Assembly (NCBI RefSeq): GCF_019008365.1
Contig: NZ_JAHHUL010000001.1
Location: 186,001 to 250,000 of the forward strand
Length of the DNA stretch: 64,000 nucleotides
Reading direction: 5' to 3'
DNA from: Phosphitispora fastidiosa
GTDB taxonomy: Bacteria > Bacillota > Thermincolia > Thermincolales > UBA2595
The position numbers and the translations under genes are program-made. The notes under the pieces are model-generated. The model had not been told where the DNA came from. It searched no databases and worked only from the letters and a program-made list of their open reading frames with translations. This document shows positions 7,649 to 15,396 of the stretch, piece by piece. Numbering within the stretch: the first letter of the stretch is position 1; every line of letters begins with the position of its first letter.

Positions 7649-8024
7649 TCTTCCGCCCCCTTTCACTGAATTCCACTGCTTTGGCGGTAACCACCATAAC
7701 CAGTACAGTGCTTGCCAGCAGGCTCACCATGATGGCCAGCCATTCCTGTTTTATTCTGGGAAGGATTGTGATCAGCCCGACATTCAGCGGAATGAATAGG
7801 GCCATCATGTTGTCCAGCAGCAGCCCTGCCGCTTCTTCGACCTGGTCGAGTTTTATTATCCTGAGGACAAGGGCCAGGAACAGCAGCAGCAATCCTACGA
7901 GGTTGCCCGGCAGGATAAGATCAAAATACCTGGACAGGAATGTCCCGGTACTCTGCATTAGAAGTAAAATTACAAACCCTTCAAACAGTTTTATTGTCCT
8001 TTTCTTTTTATGTACGGCAGCCAT
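7629..8024 (-). CDS. lrgA: LrgA/CidA-like membrane protein
   Basis: A 131-aa protein with four membrane segments in the holin-like LrgA layout: a basic N-terminus (KKKRT), then IKLFEGFVILLLMQSTGT, LPGNLVGLLLLFLAL, an AAGLLLDNMMALFIPLNVGLI segment and a last LAIMVSLLASTVLVMVV helix. It is the partner of LrgB directly downstream. AAAGGAGG lies about 12 nt before the ATG. The upstream region (8025-8145) runs into the heptamer-repeat locus, so the promoter may be affected by it. Confidence 0.92.
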   Translation of the reverse strand: MAAVHKKKRTIKLFEGFVILLLMQSTGTFLSRYFDLILPGNLVGLLLLFLALVLRIIKLDQVEEAAGLLLDNMMALFIPLNVGLITILPRIKQEWLAIMVSLLASTVLVMVVTAKAVEFSERGRKNVKQPS

Positions 8025-8080
8025 TATCCGGTTAGTCCTCCTTTTCCAATATCAGGATTGATCAGTTGGTATACAAAAGT

Positions 8081-8145
8081 AGTCAGGAGACAGGAGACAG
8101 TAGTCAGGAGACAGTAGTTAGTAGTCAGAATTCAGTAGTTAGAAA
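8081..8145. repeat. Heptamer-type repeat, left arm
   Basis: About 65 nt of short direct repeats of the form GTAGTCAG, GGAGACA and GTTAGTAGTCAGAATTCA. The units are the reverse complement of the CTCCTGA/CTCCTGT heptamers at 9033-9286, so the two tracts face each other across the IS remnant and the core at 8907-8998. Confidence 0.75.
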
Positions 8146-8296
8146 TTGACACTCCCCATGCCTAAAGGCAGGGGATTCTTGGGTGATTAAACCGAAGTCC
8201 ATTTCTGGTATCGGAGTATAGCCCCAAGCTTAGGGCTGTGCCATCAGCCCGTCCCCGGGCAGAGCGTATTAGCTCCCGGGGCTGGCAGACTATCGC
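8146..8296 (-). ncRNA. OmegaRNA (TnpB guide RNA) scaffold-like right end
   Basis: In TnpB systems the guide RNA is transcribed from the 3' end of tnpB through the transposon right end, and the guide is the flanking DNA. Here, directly after the tnpB stop, the minus strand holds nested hairpins (CCCCGGGAGC / GCTCTGCCCGGGG-type, AGCCC..AAGCTTGGGGCT) and a final CCCCTGCCTTTAGGCATGGGG hairpin, ending in GTGTCAAT at 8146. The scaffold shows no obvious damage although tnpB is broken. The following guide-position sequence is heptamer-type repeat (TTCTAACTACTGAATTC). Whether it is expressed is unknown. Confidence 0.65.
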
Positions 8297-8757
8297 TTAC
8301 GCTACACCGTCTACCACAGTTGCAGACATAATATTCATAGCCCCAACCCTATCCCGATGGGTTTTGTATCCGCAACCGCACTTATATTTAAGTAGTTTTG
8401 ATTATTCCAAATAGCTACGGGTTTTTTGAGAACAGGCACTTTAATTTGCTTTTGGTCTTCGGGCTTCAATTTGCCATTTGTAAGAACAGCTTTTTTATAC
8501 TTAGCAAAAACGCTTTTCGCATCTTGAATAGCCTGATTTTTAACTGCGCTGGGCAGGTTTGCGATTACATCTTTGCTTGTATATTTGAGATTCATATCCG
8601 CCTCAACGTAGTTAACAACGATTTGATTTACCAGACAAATATATGCTGCCGATGTTGTTTTAAGACGTTCAGCCTGTTCTTTGCCTGGCTCAAGTTTGAT
8701 TTTTACGGTGATTTGCAATTTTTTATGGTTTTTTTGTGTCACACACAATTGGTTCAC
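8297..8757 (-). pseudogene. tnpB: TnpB, internally deleted and frameshifted
   Basis: The open frame from 8757 gives a TnpB N-terminus (VKIKLEPGKEQAERLKTTSAAY, residues about 18-40, and a helical region to about 110), then runs into unrelated sequence. In another frame, directly after the break near 8390, the true C-terminus is readable: KYKCGCGYKTHRDRVGAMNI and a stop at 8297-8299. That is half of the zinc-finger cysteines and the last RuvC aspartate region. About 200 residues, including the first two RuvC acidic residues, are missing, so it cannot cut DNA. The start region has a GGGGAGGTGAACC ribosome site, so a fragment could still be made. Confidence 0.85.
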
Positions 8758-8906
8758 CTCCCCTCTATAGGAATATTATACCATATAGAACCTATGTTCG
8801 GGGAAAATATGTTCACCTTTTAAATAATATAGCAACTTTCGGGGCATTGAGCCCCTCGGTCGCTGTGCCTTATATCCCCATGGCTAAAGCCAGGGGCTTT
8901 ACGGCA

Positions 8907-8960
8907 CTTATGGTAACAGCTATACTTATGGTAACAGCTATACTTATGGTAACAGCTATA
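8907..8960. repeat. 18-bp tandem repeat, three copies
   Basis: CTTATGGTAACAGCTATA occurs three times without change (8907-8924, 8925-8942, 8943-8960). The last copy runs into a conserved core (8943-8998) that is also found at about 37947-38000, so the tandem units look like an expanded piece of that core. Confidence 0.9.
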
Positions 8961-8998
8961 AGGAAAATTATAGAGAGTTTCGGGAATAAAATCAATGG
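8943..8998. repeat. Core of heptamer-armed repeat, copy 1
   Basis: A ~50-bp stretch with GAAAATTATAGA, AGTTTC and ATAAAATCAATG in order. The same words in the same order and spacing lie at 37947-38000. In both places heptamer-type tracts in opposite orientation flank the core. Confidence 0.7.
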
Positions 8999-9032
8999 TG
9001 TATTTAACGCCGGAGTTATTTGCATCCTAACC

Positions 9033-9286
9033 ACTCTCCTGCCTCCCGTCTCCTGCCTCCTGACTCCACTCTCCTGCCTCCCGTCTCCCGTCTCCTGCCT
9101 CCCGTCTCCTGACTCCACTCTCCTGACTCCTGTCTCCTGACTCCTGACTCCTGCCTCCACTCTCCTGTCTCCTGTCTCCTGCCTCCTGTCTCCTGCCTCC
9201 TGTCTCCTGACTCCTGACTCCACTCTCCTGTCTCCCGTCTCCCGTCTCCTGACTCCTGCCTCCTGTCTCCTGACTCCCGTCTCCTT
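9033..9286. repeat. Heptamer tandem repeat (about 36 units)
   Basis: About 36 contiguous 7-nt units, nearly all CTCCTGA, CTCCTGC, CTCCTGT, CTCCCGT or CTCCACT, cover the whole tract without a gap. Seven is not a multiple of three, but three units make a 7-codon period, giving an Arg/Glu-rich open frame on the minus strand that I regard as meaningless. Units vary only at positions 4-7. The tract should be polymorphic in length between strains. Confidence 0.92.
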
Positions 9287-9302
9287 ATAAAAAGTGAAAT
9301 AA

Positions 9303-9331
9303 TTTACATACTTGGGAAGGAAAAATATGAA
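9303..9331 (+). promoter_or_regulatory. Promoter for AAA+/VWA module
   Basis: TTTACA (9303-9308) and TATGAA (9326-9331) spaced 17 nt on the plus strand, about 150 nt before the AAA+ gene. The leader between contains the repeated GTCC(A/G)GAG words and a hairpin. Confidence 0.55.
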
Positions 9332-9388
9332 TTCTGACGAATACAAAAATTAAAAGTAAATATATTTTAGCGTCCAGAGTATTTTTAA

Positions 9389-9444
9389 AGTCCGGAGACG
9401 TTTTTTGAGTCCAGAGGCCAGCTTATTGCTGGCCTTTTAATTTT
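9389..9444 (+). promoter_or_regulatory. Leader hairpin with conserved 5' flank, copy 1
   Basis: Stem GGCCAGC/GCTGGCC (9416-9434, loop TTATT) followed by TTTTAATTTT looks like an intrinsic terminator placed 44 nt before the AAA+ start. The preceding sequence AAGTCCGGAGACGT...AGTCCAGAGGCCAGC recurs almost unchanged at 12606-12650 before the second VWA gene. No gene lies upstream that would need terminating, so an attenuator is likely. Confidence 0.7.
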
Positions 9445-9478
9445 GGCGCCAGGCGTCTTCCGAGAGGAGGTTTATTTG

Positions 9479-10831
9479 GTGAAAAACTACCTGCAGTTAG
9501 CCCGTCACGAGGGCAACAGCGCCCTCTTTGACGTTGTCGAAATGACAGTCATTTCGTCCAAATGGGGGGTTCCCCTGCATCTTCATGCAGAAGGTCTCAG
9601 AGGGACCGGAAAAACAACTATTATGCGTGCAGCCAGGGATATCTTCCCACGGATAACCAGAATCAAGGGCTGCCTGTACAACTGTGATCCGCAAAGGCCT
9701 CACTGCCCAGCACACAGGGATCTTCACCCTGATGTCATTGCCCAGCTGGAAACCGAGGAAATTCCAATGCCATTTCTGGAAATTTCTCATTCCGCTAAGA
9801 TAGGAACTATTGTCGGAAGTATTGACCTAGCCGGAATCACTGACAGAACAAACCCAACCGCAGCTATTCTGCCAGGCATCATTCCACAGGCACACCGGGG
9901 TATCATTTTCATTGATGAAATTAACAGGCTCGCTGACACTTCTCCTGAACTCACTGATGTCCTGCTTGATGTTATGGGTACCAAACCCGGCCGTGTCCAG
10001 ATCGAGGAAACAGGACTTCCGGTTGTGGAGATTCCTGTTCAAGTCTCCGTCTGGGCTGCTTCCAACCCTGACGAGGAACCCGGTCCGCTTCAGGAAATCA
10101 GGCGTCAATTGGCCGACCGCTTTGATTTGGTAATTGATATGAAGCGGACCGATGACCCTGACGCAATTGCCAATATCCTTAAACAGGCCAGTCACGTCAG
10201 GATTCAGGAACCGGTTAACCCACTGGACATCCAGGCGCGGAATATCAGGGCCAGAAAAGAGCTTGAGGGTATTGCCAGAAAACATGCCGGACTTGACTTG
10301 CCTGACTTCCTTAGAAACTACATTGCCAGGCTTTATGTCAAGTATGATATCGAGAGCTTCCGGGCTATCGAAGCAATCCAGCATGCTGCCCTGTTAAACT
10401 GTGCCCTGAGACAGCGTGATACCGTACTGGTAAGTGATGTTATCACAGTGCTGCCCCTCGCCCTGCGCCACCGGGTTGACGTGGAAGTACTGACAAGAAT
10501 AATGAATTCCACTCCCGGACATTCTTCAACTCCCGTGAATACGGTTTCCGCAAGCGCGGGCCGGGATGATGAAACCCTGGCAGTAACCGATTCTCCCGAA
10601 CCTGTGCCGGTAAAAGAAAAACAATCTGCTGACGGTAAATCTCTGGTAAACAGGATGCTCAACACTCTCGGCTTAAAAAAGGACCACGATGAAATAAGCT
10701 TTGCTGCTGCAAACACTCAGTCGGACCTCCCGGAGGTTTCCGAAACTCCCGGTCATCCTCCGGACCTGAAACGGATAAGTGAAATCAATTTAAATGACCT
10801 CATTCGGACTGACAAAAACCTTAAGCCCTGA
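9479..10831 (+). CDS. ChlI/BchI-like (MoxR-class) AAA+ ATPase
   Basis: A 450-aa AAA+ ATPase. Walker A is GLRGTGKTT (about residues 39-47), Walker B IIFIDEIN (about 142-149), sensor-1 region WAASNPDE and an Arg-finger-like RRQLADRFD follow, then an all-helical lid with YDIESFRAIEAIQHAALL. Between Walker A and B sits a Cys/His cluster, GCLYNCDPQRPHCPAHRDLH (about 59-78), as in chelatase subunits I. The C-terminal ~100 residues are Pro/Ser-rich and probably disordered. GTG 9479 is chosen because AGAGGAGG lies 8 nt upstream. Two VWA genes follow; together they resemble an I/D chelatase pair or a MoxR-VWA chaperone, but no large CobN/BchH subunit is present. Confidence 0.85.
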   Translation: MKNYLQLARHEGNSALFDVVEMTVISSKWGVPLHLHAEGLRGTGKTTIMRAARDIFPRITRIKGCLYNCDPQRPHCPAHRDLHPDVIAQLETEEIPMPFLEISHSAKIGTIVGSIDLAGITDRTNPTAAILPGIIPQAHRGIIFIDEINRLADTSPELTDVLLDVMGTKPGRVQIEETGLPVVEIPVQVSVWAASNPDEEPGPLQEIRRQLADRFDLVIDMKRTDDPDAIANILKQASHVRIQEPVNPLDIQARNIRARKELEGIARKHAGLDLPDFLRNYIARLYVKYDIESFRAIEAIQHAALLNCALRQRDTVLVSDVITVLPLALRHRVDVEVLTRIMNSTPGHSSTPVNTVSASAGRDDETLAVTDSPEPVPVKEKQSADGKSLVNRMLNTLGLKKDHDEISFAAANTQSDLPEVSETPGHPPDLKRISEINLNDLIRTDKNLKP

Positions 10832-10863
10832 TATGTACGTTAAATTTTAAAGAAGGTGTCTTT

Positions 10864-12615
10864 ATGAAAAAAGAAGACCAACAAAATGTCTATCAGCGTT
10901 CCAGGGTGATTACCCTCGGGAAAGCGCTTGCTGACCATCTTGAATGCGGTAAAGGCATTATCCTTGGAAGCTGTGCAGTTGTCAGCCGGAACTTTCACTT
11001 TGAGCCCAGAGATTCTGAAGGAACAGTCATTATTTACACTGACCGGGATGCCGGGAAGATTTTCTTTAACATGGTCGAAAATGATCAGGTAATCCACATA
11101 GATGTTTATCATCAACCTGCAGAAATTAACGTTTTCGATCTTGCCAACCGCATTCTGGTGTCCACAGCCGAATACCTTGACCTTGTTGAAGGCAAGGAAG
11201 AAAGGCTCAGCATTGAACGAGAAGCCCTTACCCTTAATCTGGCTCAGAGGGTCCATCTTAGAACAGCCACCGGTGAAGGTACTGTCCTGAAACCCTTTAA
11301 AGCGCCGGGGCTCCCGGGTGGCGCTGTCATGAGTCATGTCCACATCCTTGCCCGGCTTCCCCAAAAGTATTTGGGACTGATATATTCAATTGTTGACCAA
11401 ACCGAAAAAGCAATCCTTTACCAGGACACTAAACTGAGACAGATATCAAATATTGTACATCATTCCACTACAAGGACAAATCCCGAAAATTTTCCCTTAG
11501 GGGTACCGGTTACCTTCAATAAAACCGGTACCCCACCCGAGGTAATGTTTCAAAATTACTTCCAAGCGCTTTATTCTGCTGCTGTCCAGGTTGGCAGCCT
11601 GGAAATACTGGCTAAGTTTTTAAGCTCCATCTCACCTGCCAAATTTCTGAACATGAGAGTTATGATGAAAACTCATCCATCTCTCGGTATTCTTTTGAAG
11701 GACATGGAAAAACTTAATCTGGTAATCGGAAAGCCGATGGGTTATTCCTTAACGGCCTGCGGCTATGAATTAAACCACTTCCTGCACCGGCACCAGAAAG
11801 AATTGGCTGCCCAAATCCGTAAAGCTATCAGGCAGATTCCTGCAAAGGCGGGAGCAACCCCCTTAGGACACCCTGCTCGCTGTCCGGTTAAAGAAAACAT
11901 TAATTACAACTACAAAAAATCAGTAAACCGGAATGAAACAAACAGCTCAAACCCCATTGCAGTTCCCGAAACTGTCATTAATGCGGCCAAACGAAGTTAT
12001 CTGGAAAACAGTAGCGCCTTATGTATCTGCAACCGTGATATCATGGTGTGTCCCAAAAGATCCCGGGCCCCTGTTGACATCTGCATTGTAGCTGACTGCA
12101 GCGGAAGCATGAAAGGTGACAAAATTTCCGCAGTCAGATGGGTAGCCGAACACCTGCTGCTAACCACCCGGGATAAAGTAGCTCTGGTGTCATTCCAGGA
12201 GCGGGATGCCGCTGTGAATATTGAATTTACCAGAAATTACTCATATATGCACTCCAGCCTCAATAACCTGGCACCACATGGCCTTACTCCACTGGCTAAA
12301 GGATTGGAAACAGGGCTGACACTTATCAGACAATCAAGACCCAAGAACCCCCTGTTGGTTTTAATTACAGACGGCAGGCCAAATACCCCTCTGGTCAGCC
12401 TGGACCCTGTTGCCGATGCCGTTAATATATGCCGGAGTTTTCCTAAACACAGGATAAGATTTACTGCTGTGGGAATCGACCCCTTGGGAGAATTCATCCC
12501 CACGCTGGCTGAGGCCGCAAAGGGAACTTACTACCTCGTGGAGGATATTGACCGCAGCAGTCTGATAAATATTATGCATGGTGAACGAAAGGTAATATCA
12601 AAAACAAAGTCCTGA
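10864..12615 (+). CDS. VWA-domain protein (ChlD-like), paralogue 1
   Basis: A 583-aa soluble protein. The C-terminal ~190 residues are a von Willebrand A domain with a complete MIDAS: DCSGSMKGDKIS (about 415-426), the Thr in GLTPLAKGLETGL, and LITDGRPNTP; this is the ChlD/BchD type. The N-terminal ~330 residues match only the next-but-one gene product (shared words GKGIILGSCAVVS, RDAGKIFFN, IHIDVYHQPAEIN, DLANRI, QRVHLRTATGEG, and LAAQIRKAIRQ), and I recognise no known domain there. It starts 32 nt after the ATPase gene, with AAAGAAGGTG upstream. The likely role is a MIDAS partner worked on by the AAA+ ATPase; the substrate is unknown. Confidence 0.85.
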   Translation: MKKEDQQNVYQRSRVITLGKALADHLECGKGIILGSCAVVSRNFHFEPRDSEGTVIIYTDRDAGKIFFNMVENDQVIHIDVYHQPAEINVFDLANRILVSTAEYLDLVEGKEERLSIEREALTLNLAQRVHLRTATGEGTVLKPFKAPGLPGGAVMSHVHILARLPQKYLGLIYSIVDQTEKAILYQDTKLRQISNIVHHSTTRTNPENFPLGVPVTFNKTGTPPEVMFQNYFQALYSAAVQVGSLEILAKFLSSISPAKFLNMRVMMKTHPSLGILLKDMEKLNLVIGKPMGYSLTACGYELNHFLHRHQKELAAQIRKAIRQIPAKAGATPLGHPARCPVKENINYNYKKSVNRNETNSSNPIAVPETVINAAKRSYLENSSALCICNRDIMVCPKRSRAPVDICIVADCSGSMKGDKISAVRWVAEHLLLTTRDKVALVSFQERDAAVNIEFTRNYSYMHSSLNNLAPHGLTPLAKGLETGLTLIRQSRPKNPLLVLITDGRPNTPLVSLDPVADAVNICRSFPKHRIRFTAVGIDPLGEFIPTLAEAAKGTYYLVEDIDRSSLINIMHGERKVISKTKS

Positions 12616-12661
12616 GACGTACAGTCCGGAGGCCAGCAACTGCGCTGGCCTTTTTGTTTTT
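12606..12661 (+). promoter_or_regulatory. Leader hairpin with conserved 5' flank, copy 2
   Basis: Stem GGCCAGC/GCTGGCC (12631-12650) followed by TTTTTGTTTTTTT, with AAGTCCTGAGACGT and AGTCCGGAGGCCAGC before it. Part of it overlaps the last codons of VWA paralogue 1. The hairpin ends 47 nt before the second VWA start, almost the same distance as copy 1 from the ATPase start. It can act as a terminator after VWA1 or as an attenuator of VWA2. Confidence 0.75.
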
Positions 12662-12697
12662 TAGCTAACATTGTTTGACGAAAGGTCGGTGACAGTC

Positions 12698-14467
12698 TTG
12701 TCAGCAAATCAGAGAGCATCTTATAATTATCAAAAACTGAAAATCGTCTCCCAAAACCTTGGCGGATATTTTGATATGAACCAGGGCGTCATTATGGGAA
12801 CAACCGCAGTTGTGAGTCAATTGGCCCATCATGAATCAGCTAAATCCTTGGGTGAAGTGGGTATTTCCAGGGATAGGGATGCCGGGCAGCACTACTTTAA
12901 TCTCGAAGAGCCGCGTAAAGTTGTTCATATTGACGTCCTCCATAACTCTGCCGAAATCAATCAGGTTGATGTAGCCAACCGCATCAGACAGATAATCCCC
13001 AATTACCTGAATACAGTTGACCGTAATCAGGACTTGAGCCCTGAAGAACAGGATCTGGCAGCGGCCAACATTTCCAGGGGAATTCATCTCCAGACTGCGC
13101 TGGGTTATGGGACAAGCATGGATCCTGACCAAAAGGCCGTAAAGGGCACTGACGACCGGTATTTGAATCACATTCACCTGCTGGCAAAACTGAAACCCCG
13201 TTATTACAGTTTAGCCTACTGCCTGATTGATGAGATTGAAAGGGCCATCATCTATCAGGGCGCCCAACTCCGCAAGGTAATAAAAATTATCCACTATGGC
13301 AGCGCTGACGAAGGAGCAGCCAGCGCCGCTTCAACCCTTTATCTACCCCCGGTTTCCAAAGGTTTGTCGGAAGCGCTGCGACACCAGAACATGCTTCAGG
13401 TGATGAACAGCCTGGCGATGCGGCTGGGAAGTATTGAAGCCGTAGTAGATTTCTTCAAGTATCTCTCCCCTATCAGAAACTTTAAGCTGGGGAGTTTCCA
13501 GAAAGACAAAAAAGAATTTGATAAGCTGGTGTCTCAGCTGGTCAAAAACGATATTGTTAAGCAGACACTTTTTGGATATACCCTTACCGATACAGGTAAT
13601 GAAATGCAGGATTTCTTAAAGAAAAACAAGAAAGAACTGGCTGCCCAAATACGGAAGTGCATCAGGCAGTTCAGGCATACTCAGCCAAAGTTTCAATCAT
13701 TCCGTTATTCACACCTGAAATCAAAAGAAAAACAGTTTCCCAACAGGCGTAAAGTGGTCACCCCAAATGACCCTGTATCCTGGAAGGGCGAAATTGCAGT
13801 ACCGGAAACAGTTGTGGAGGCAGCCAGGAGAAGTTTTCTCTCCAAAAGCTCTTCTATCAATATTACTGTCAAAGATATCAAGGTATATGCAAGAAAGTCC
13901 TATGCACCTGTAGATACCTGCCTCCTGGTTGACTGCAGCGGGAGTATGATGGGTGACCGCATCAGGGCGGTCAGCAATGTTGCCGAGTACCTGCTCTTAA
14001 ACAGCCGGGAAAAGGTATCCATGGTTACCTTTCAGGAAAGACAGGCCAAAGTTCTGGTGCCATTTACCCGCAGTTATAGTGAACTGCACCAGGGACTGTC
14101 AAAAATAATACCAGGTGGTTTGACCCCCCTGGCGCTTGGACTGAAGACCACTGTAGACATGTTTAAAAAAGAGCGGCCGCGCAATCCTCTACTCGTTCTG
14201 ATTACTGACGGGATTCCCAATTATCCCCTGTGGACAACAGACCCTATAGAGGATGCAATCAAGGCAGCAGCAATGATTGCTGAAGAAAATATCCATTTCA
14301 TCTGTATCGGGATAGACCCGAATCATGAGTTTCTTCCCCTTCTTGCCGAAGCCGGAAAGGGTAATTCTTATATAGTTGACGATAATGACAGAAATAATTT
14401 GATAGGAATCGTCAGCCAGGTGAAAAAAGAATTCCAGAGCGGTCATAAGCAGTTTTCGTTCACATAG
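12698..14467 (+). CDS. VWA-domain protein (ChlD-like), paralogue 2
   Basis: A ~589-aa paralogue of the product at 10864-12615, alike over its whole length. The VWA domain has an intact MIDAS: DCSGSMMGDRIRAV, GGLTPLALGLKT and LITDGIPNYP. The N-terminal region again has NQGVIMGTTAVVS, RDAGQHYFN, VHIDVLHNSAEIN and VANRI, and a Lys-rich LAAQIRKCIRQF linker before the VWA part. The start is uncertain: TTG 12698 gives an N-terminus matching the paralogue in length; GTG 12689 and TTG 12671 are alternatives. The two proteins may form a hetero-oligomer or work with the ATPase under different conditions. No signal peptide or membrane segment is seen. Confidence 0.83.
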   Translation: MSANQRASYNYQKLKIVSQNLGGYFDMNQGVIMGTTAVVSQLAHHESAKSLGEVGISRDRDAGQHYFNLEEPRKVVHIDVLHNSAEINQVDVANRIRQIIPNYLNTVDRNQDLSPEEQDLAAANISRGIHLQTALGYGTSMDPDQKAVKGTDDRYLNHIHLLAKLKPRYYSLAYCLIDEIERAIIYQGAQLRKVIKIIHYGSADEGAASAASTLYLPPVSKGLSEALRHQNMLQVMNSLAMRLGSIEAVVDFFKYLSPIRNFKLGSFQKDKKEFDKLVSQLVKNDIVKQTLFGYTLTDTGNEMQDFLKKNKKELAAQIRKCIRQFRHTQPKFQSFRYSHLKSKEKQFPNRRKVVTPNDPVSWKGEIAVPETVVEAARRSFLSKSSSINITVKDIKVYARKSYAPVDTCLLVDCSGSMMGDRIRAVSNVAEYLLLNSREKVSMVTFQERQAKVLVPFTRSYSELHQGLSKIIPGGLTPLALGLKTTVDMFKKERPRNPLLVLITDGIPNYPLWTTDPIEDAIKAAAMIAEENIHFICIGIDPNHEFLPLLAEAGKGNSYIVDDNDRNNLIGIVSQVKKEFQSGHKQFSFT

Positions 14468-14472
14468 TGGTA

Positions 14473-15324
14473 TCAGTTTTCAATCATAGTTTCCGCATCT
14501 ATCAGGGAATCTGCTATTTCTGCAATCGTTTCTTCTATTAATTCACTGGTCATGCCCAGCAGTTCTGTAGCAAAACCGTCAAAAGGATAAAGCAGCCCAT
14601 CCCCGCCAAGCCCTATCCCCATAGACATGCTGGCAGCATCAGCAACATGGACCAAAGAGGTCAGCTTAGGATTATGCTTCGCCAGCGCGGGAGTGTGATG
14701 ATTGGCGATTGCTTCAACCAGTTCAGAGGGCAGATTCCATTTTTCAGCTACCCGGGAACCCATCATGGCATGGTCAAATCCAAGTATCTGGCGTTCTGCT
14801 GCCATGAACGGTATGTTTTCTGTGTTCACCTTGGAAATCACATCTTCAAATTTTTGATTCATGTATGTATTGAGGATAATTTTCCCCATGTCATGCAGCA
14901 GTCCGGCCACAAATGCCTGGTCAGGAAGTTCATAACCGGTTTTTTTCGCCAGGGACCTGGCTATCAGGGCAGTTGACATGGAATGTTTCCACAATTCACC
15001 CCGCGGCAAAAAATACCCCTGGACCTCCCTGTCCATCACGTTGTACACCGAAGCCGCCATAACCAGGTTCCTGACGGTACTAAAGCCAAGTATAAGCAGG
15101 GCTTCAGTGATTCCGTATATACGCCGCGCATAACCGTAATAAACCGAGTTTGCCATCCGCAGCACCTTTGCTGTGAGTACTTGGTCCTGTGTAATAATCT
15201 CTGTTAGTTGGCTCAGAGTGGTATCCGGCCTGCTGGTCAGTTCCAGCACCCTGTATGTCACATGCGGTAAAGCCGGCAATTCCTCGACCCTTTGGACAAC
15301 ATCATTTAAAGACAACTCCCCCAC
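14473..15324 (-). CDS. HDOD domain protein
   Basis: A ~283-aa protein with a single HDOD domain covering almost its full length: VEELPALPHVTYRVLELTS, TQDQVLTAKVLRMANSVYYG, LLILGFSTVRNLVMA, HSMSTALIARSLAKKTG, then AGLLHDMGKIIL, where HD is retained, and a C-terminal IANHHTPA. HDOD proteins are regulators linked to c-di-GMP and stress signalling and mostly lack catalysis, but the HD pair here is intact. Start choice is open: GTG 15324 has AAAGGA upstream; TTG 15342 and TTG 15297 are also in frame. It converges on VWA2, with only a few nt between the stops. Confidence 0.88.
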   Translation of the reverse strand: MGELSLNDVVQRVEELPALPHVTYRVLELTSRPDTTLSQLTEIITQDQVLTAKVLRMANSVYYGYARRIYGITEALLILGFSTVRNLVMAASVYNVMDREVQGYFLPRGELWKHSMSTALIARSLAKKTGYELPDQAFVAGLLHDMGKIILNTYMNQKFEDVISKVNTENIPFMAAERQILGFDHAMMGSRVAEKWNLPSELVEAIANHHTPALAKHNPKLTSLVHVADAASMSMGIGLGGDGLLYPFDGFATELLGMTSELIEETIAEIADSLIDAETMIEN

Positions 15325-15396
15325 AAAAATCAGTCCTTTCAATAGCCGTCGCCTACTGCTGCCTGCTCTACGCTGCCGCCTGCCCGCAGCTGCTGC

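Larger units (their letters stand above)
8146..8902 (-). mobile_element. IS200/IS605-type (IS1341-like) element, decayed
   Basis: The element has no tnpA. It consists of a left-end hairpin (AAGCCCCTGGCTTTAGCCATGGGG on the minus strand, about 8876-8899, split by the CTTTAG loop), a spacer, a broken tnpB (8297-8757) and a structured right end (8146-8296) with hairpin CCCCTGCCTTTAGGCATGGGG ending in AGTGTCAAT. These subterminal hairpins with a TTTAG loop are typical of the IS200/IS605 superfamily. No target duplication is expected for this class. It sits inside the heptamer-repeat locus, between its left arm and its core. Confidence 0.85.

Noticed and set aside
9033-9286. CRISPR array
   Set aside because: The units are contiguous heptamers without spacers; no cas genes nearby.
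8870-9346. Long Arg/Glu-rich open frame with heptad repeats on the minus strand
   Set aside because: It is produced by the heptamer DNA repeat (3 x 7 nt = 7 codons), has no ribosome site, and crosses the core repeat and IS end; unlikely to be a protein.
9479-14467. Magnesium or cobalt chelatase operon
   Set aside because: Only I-like and D-like parts are present; no large subunit and no tetrapyrrole genes in the window, so a chelatase name would over-claim.
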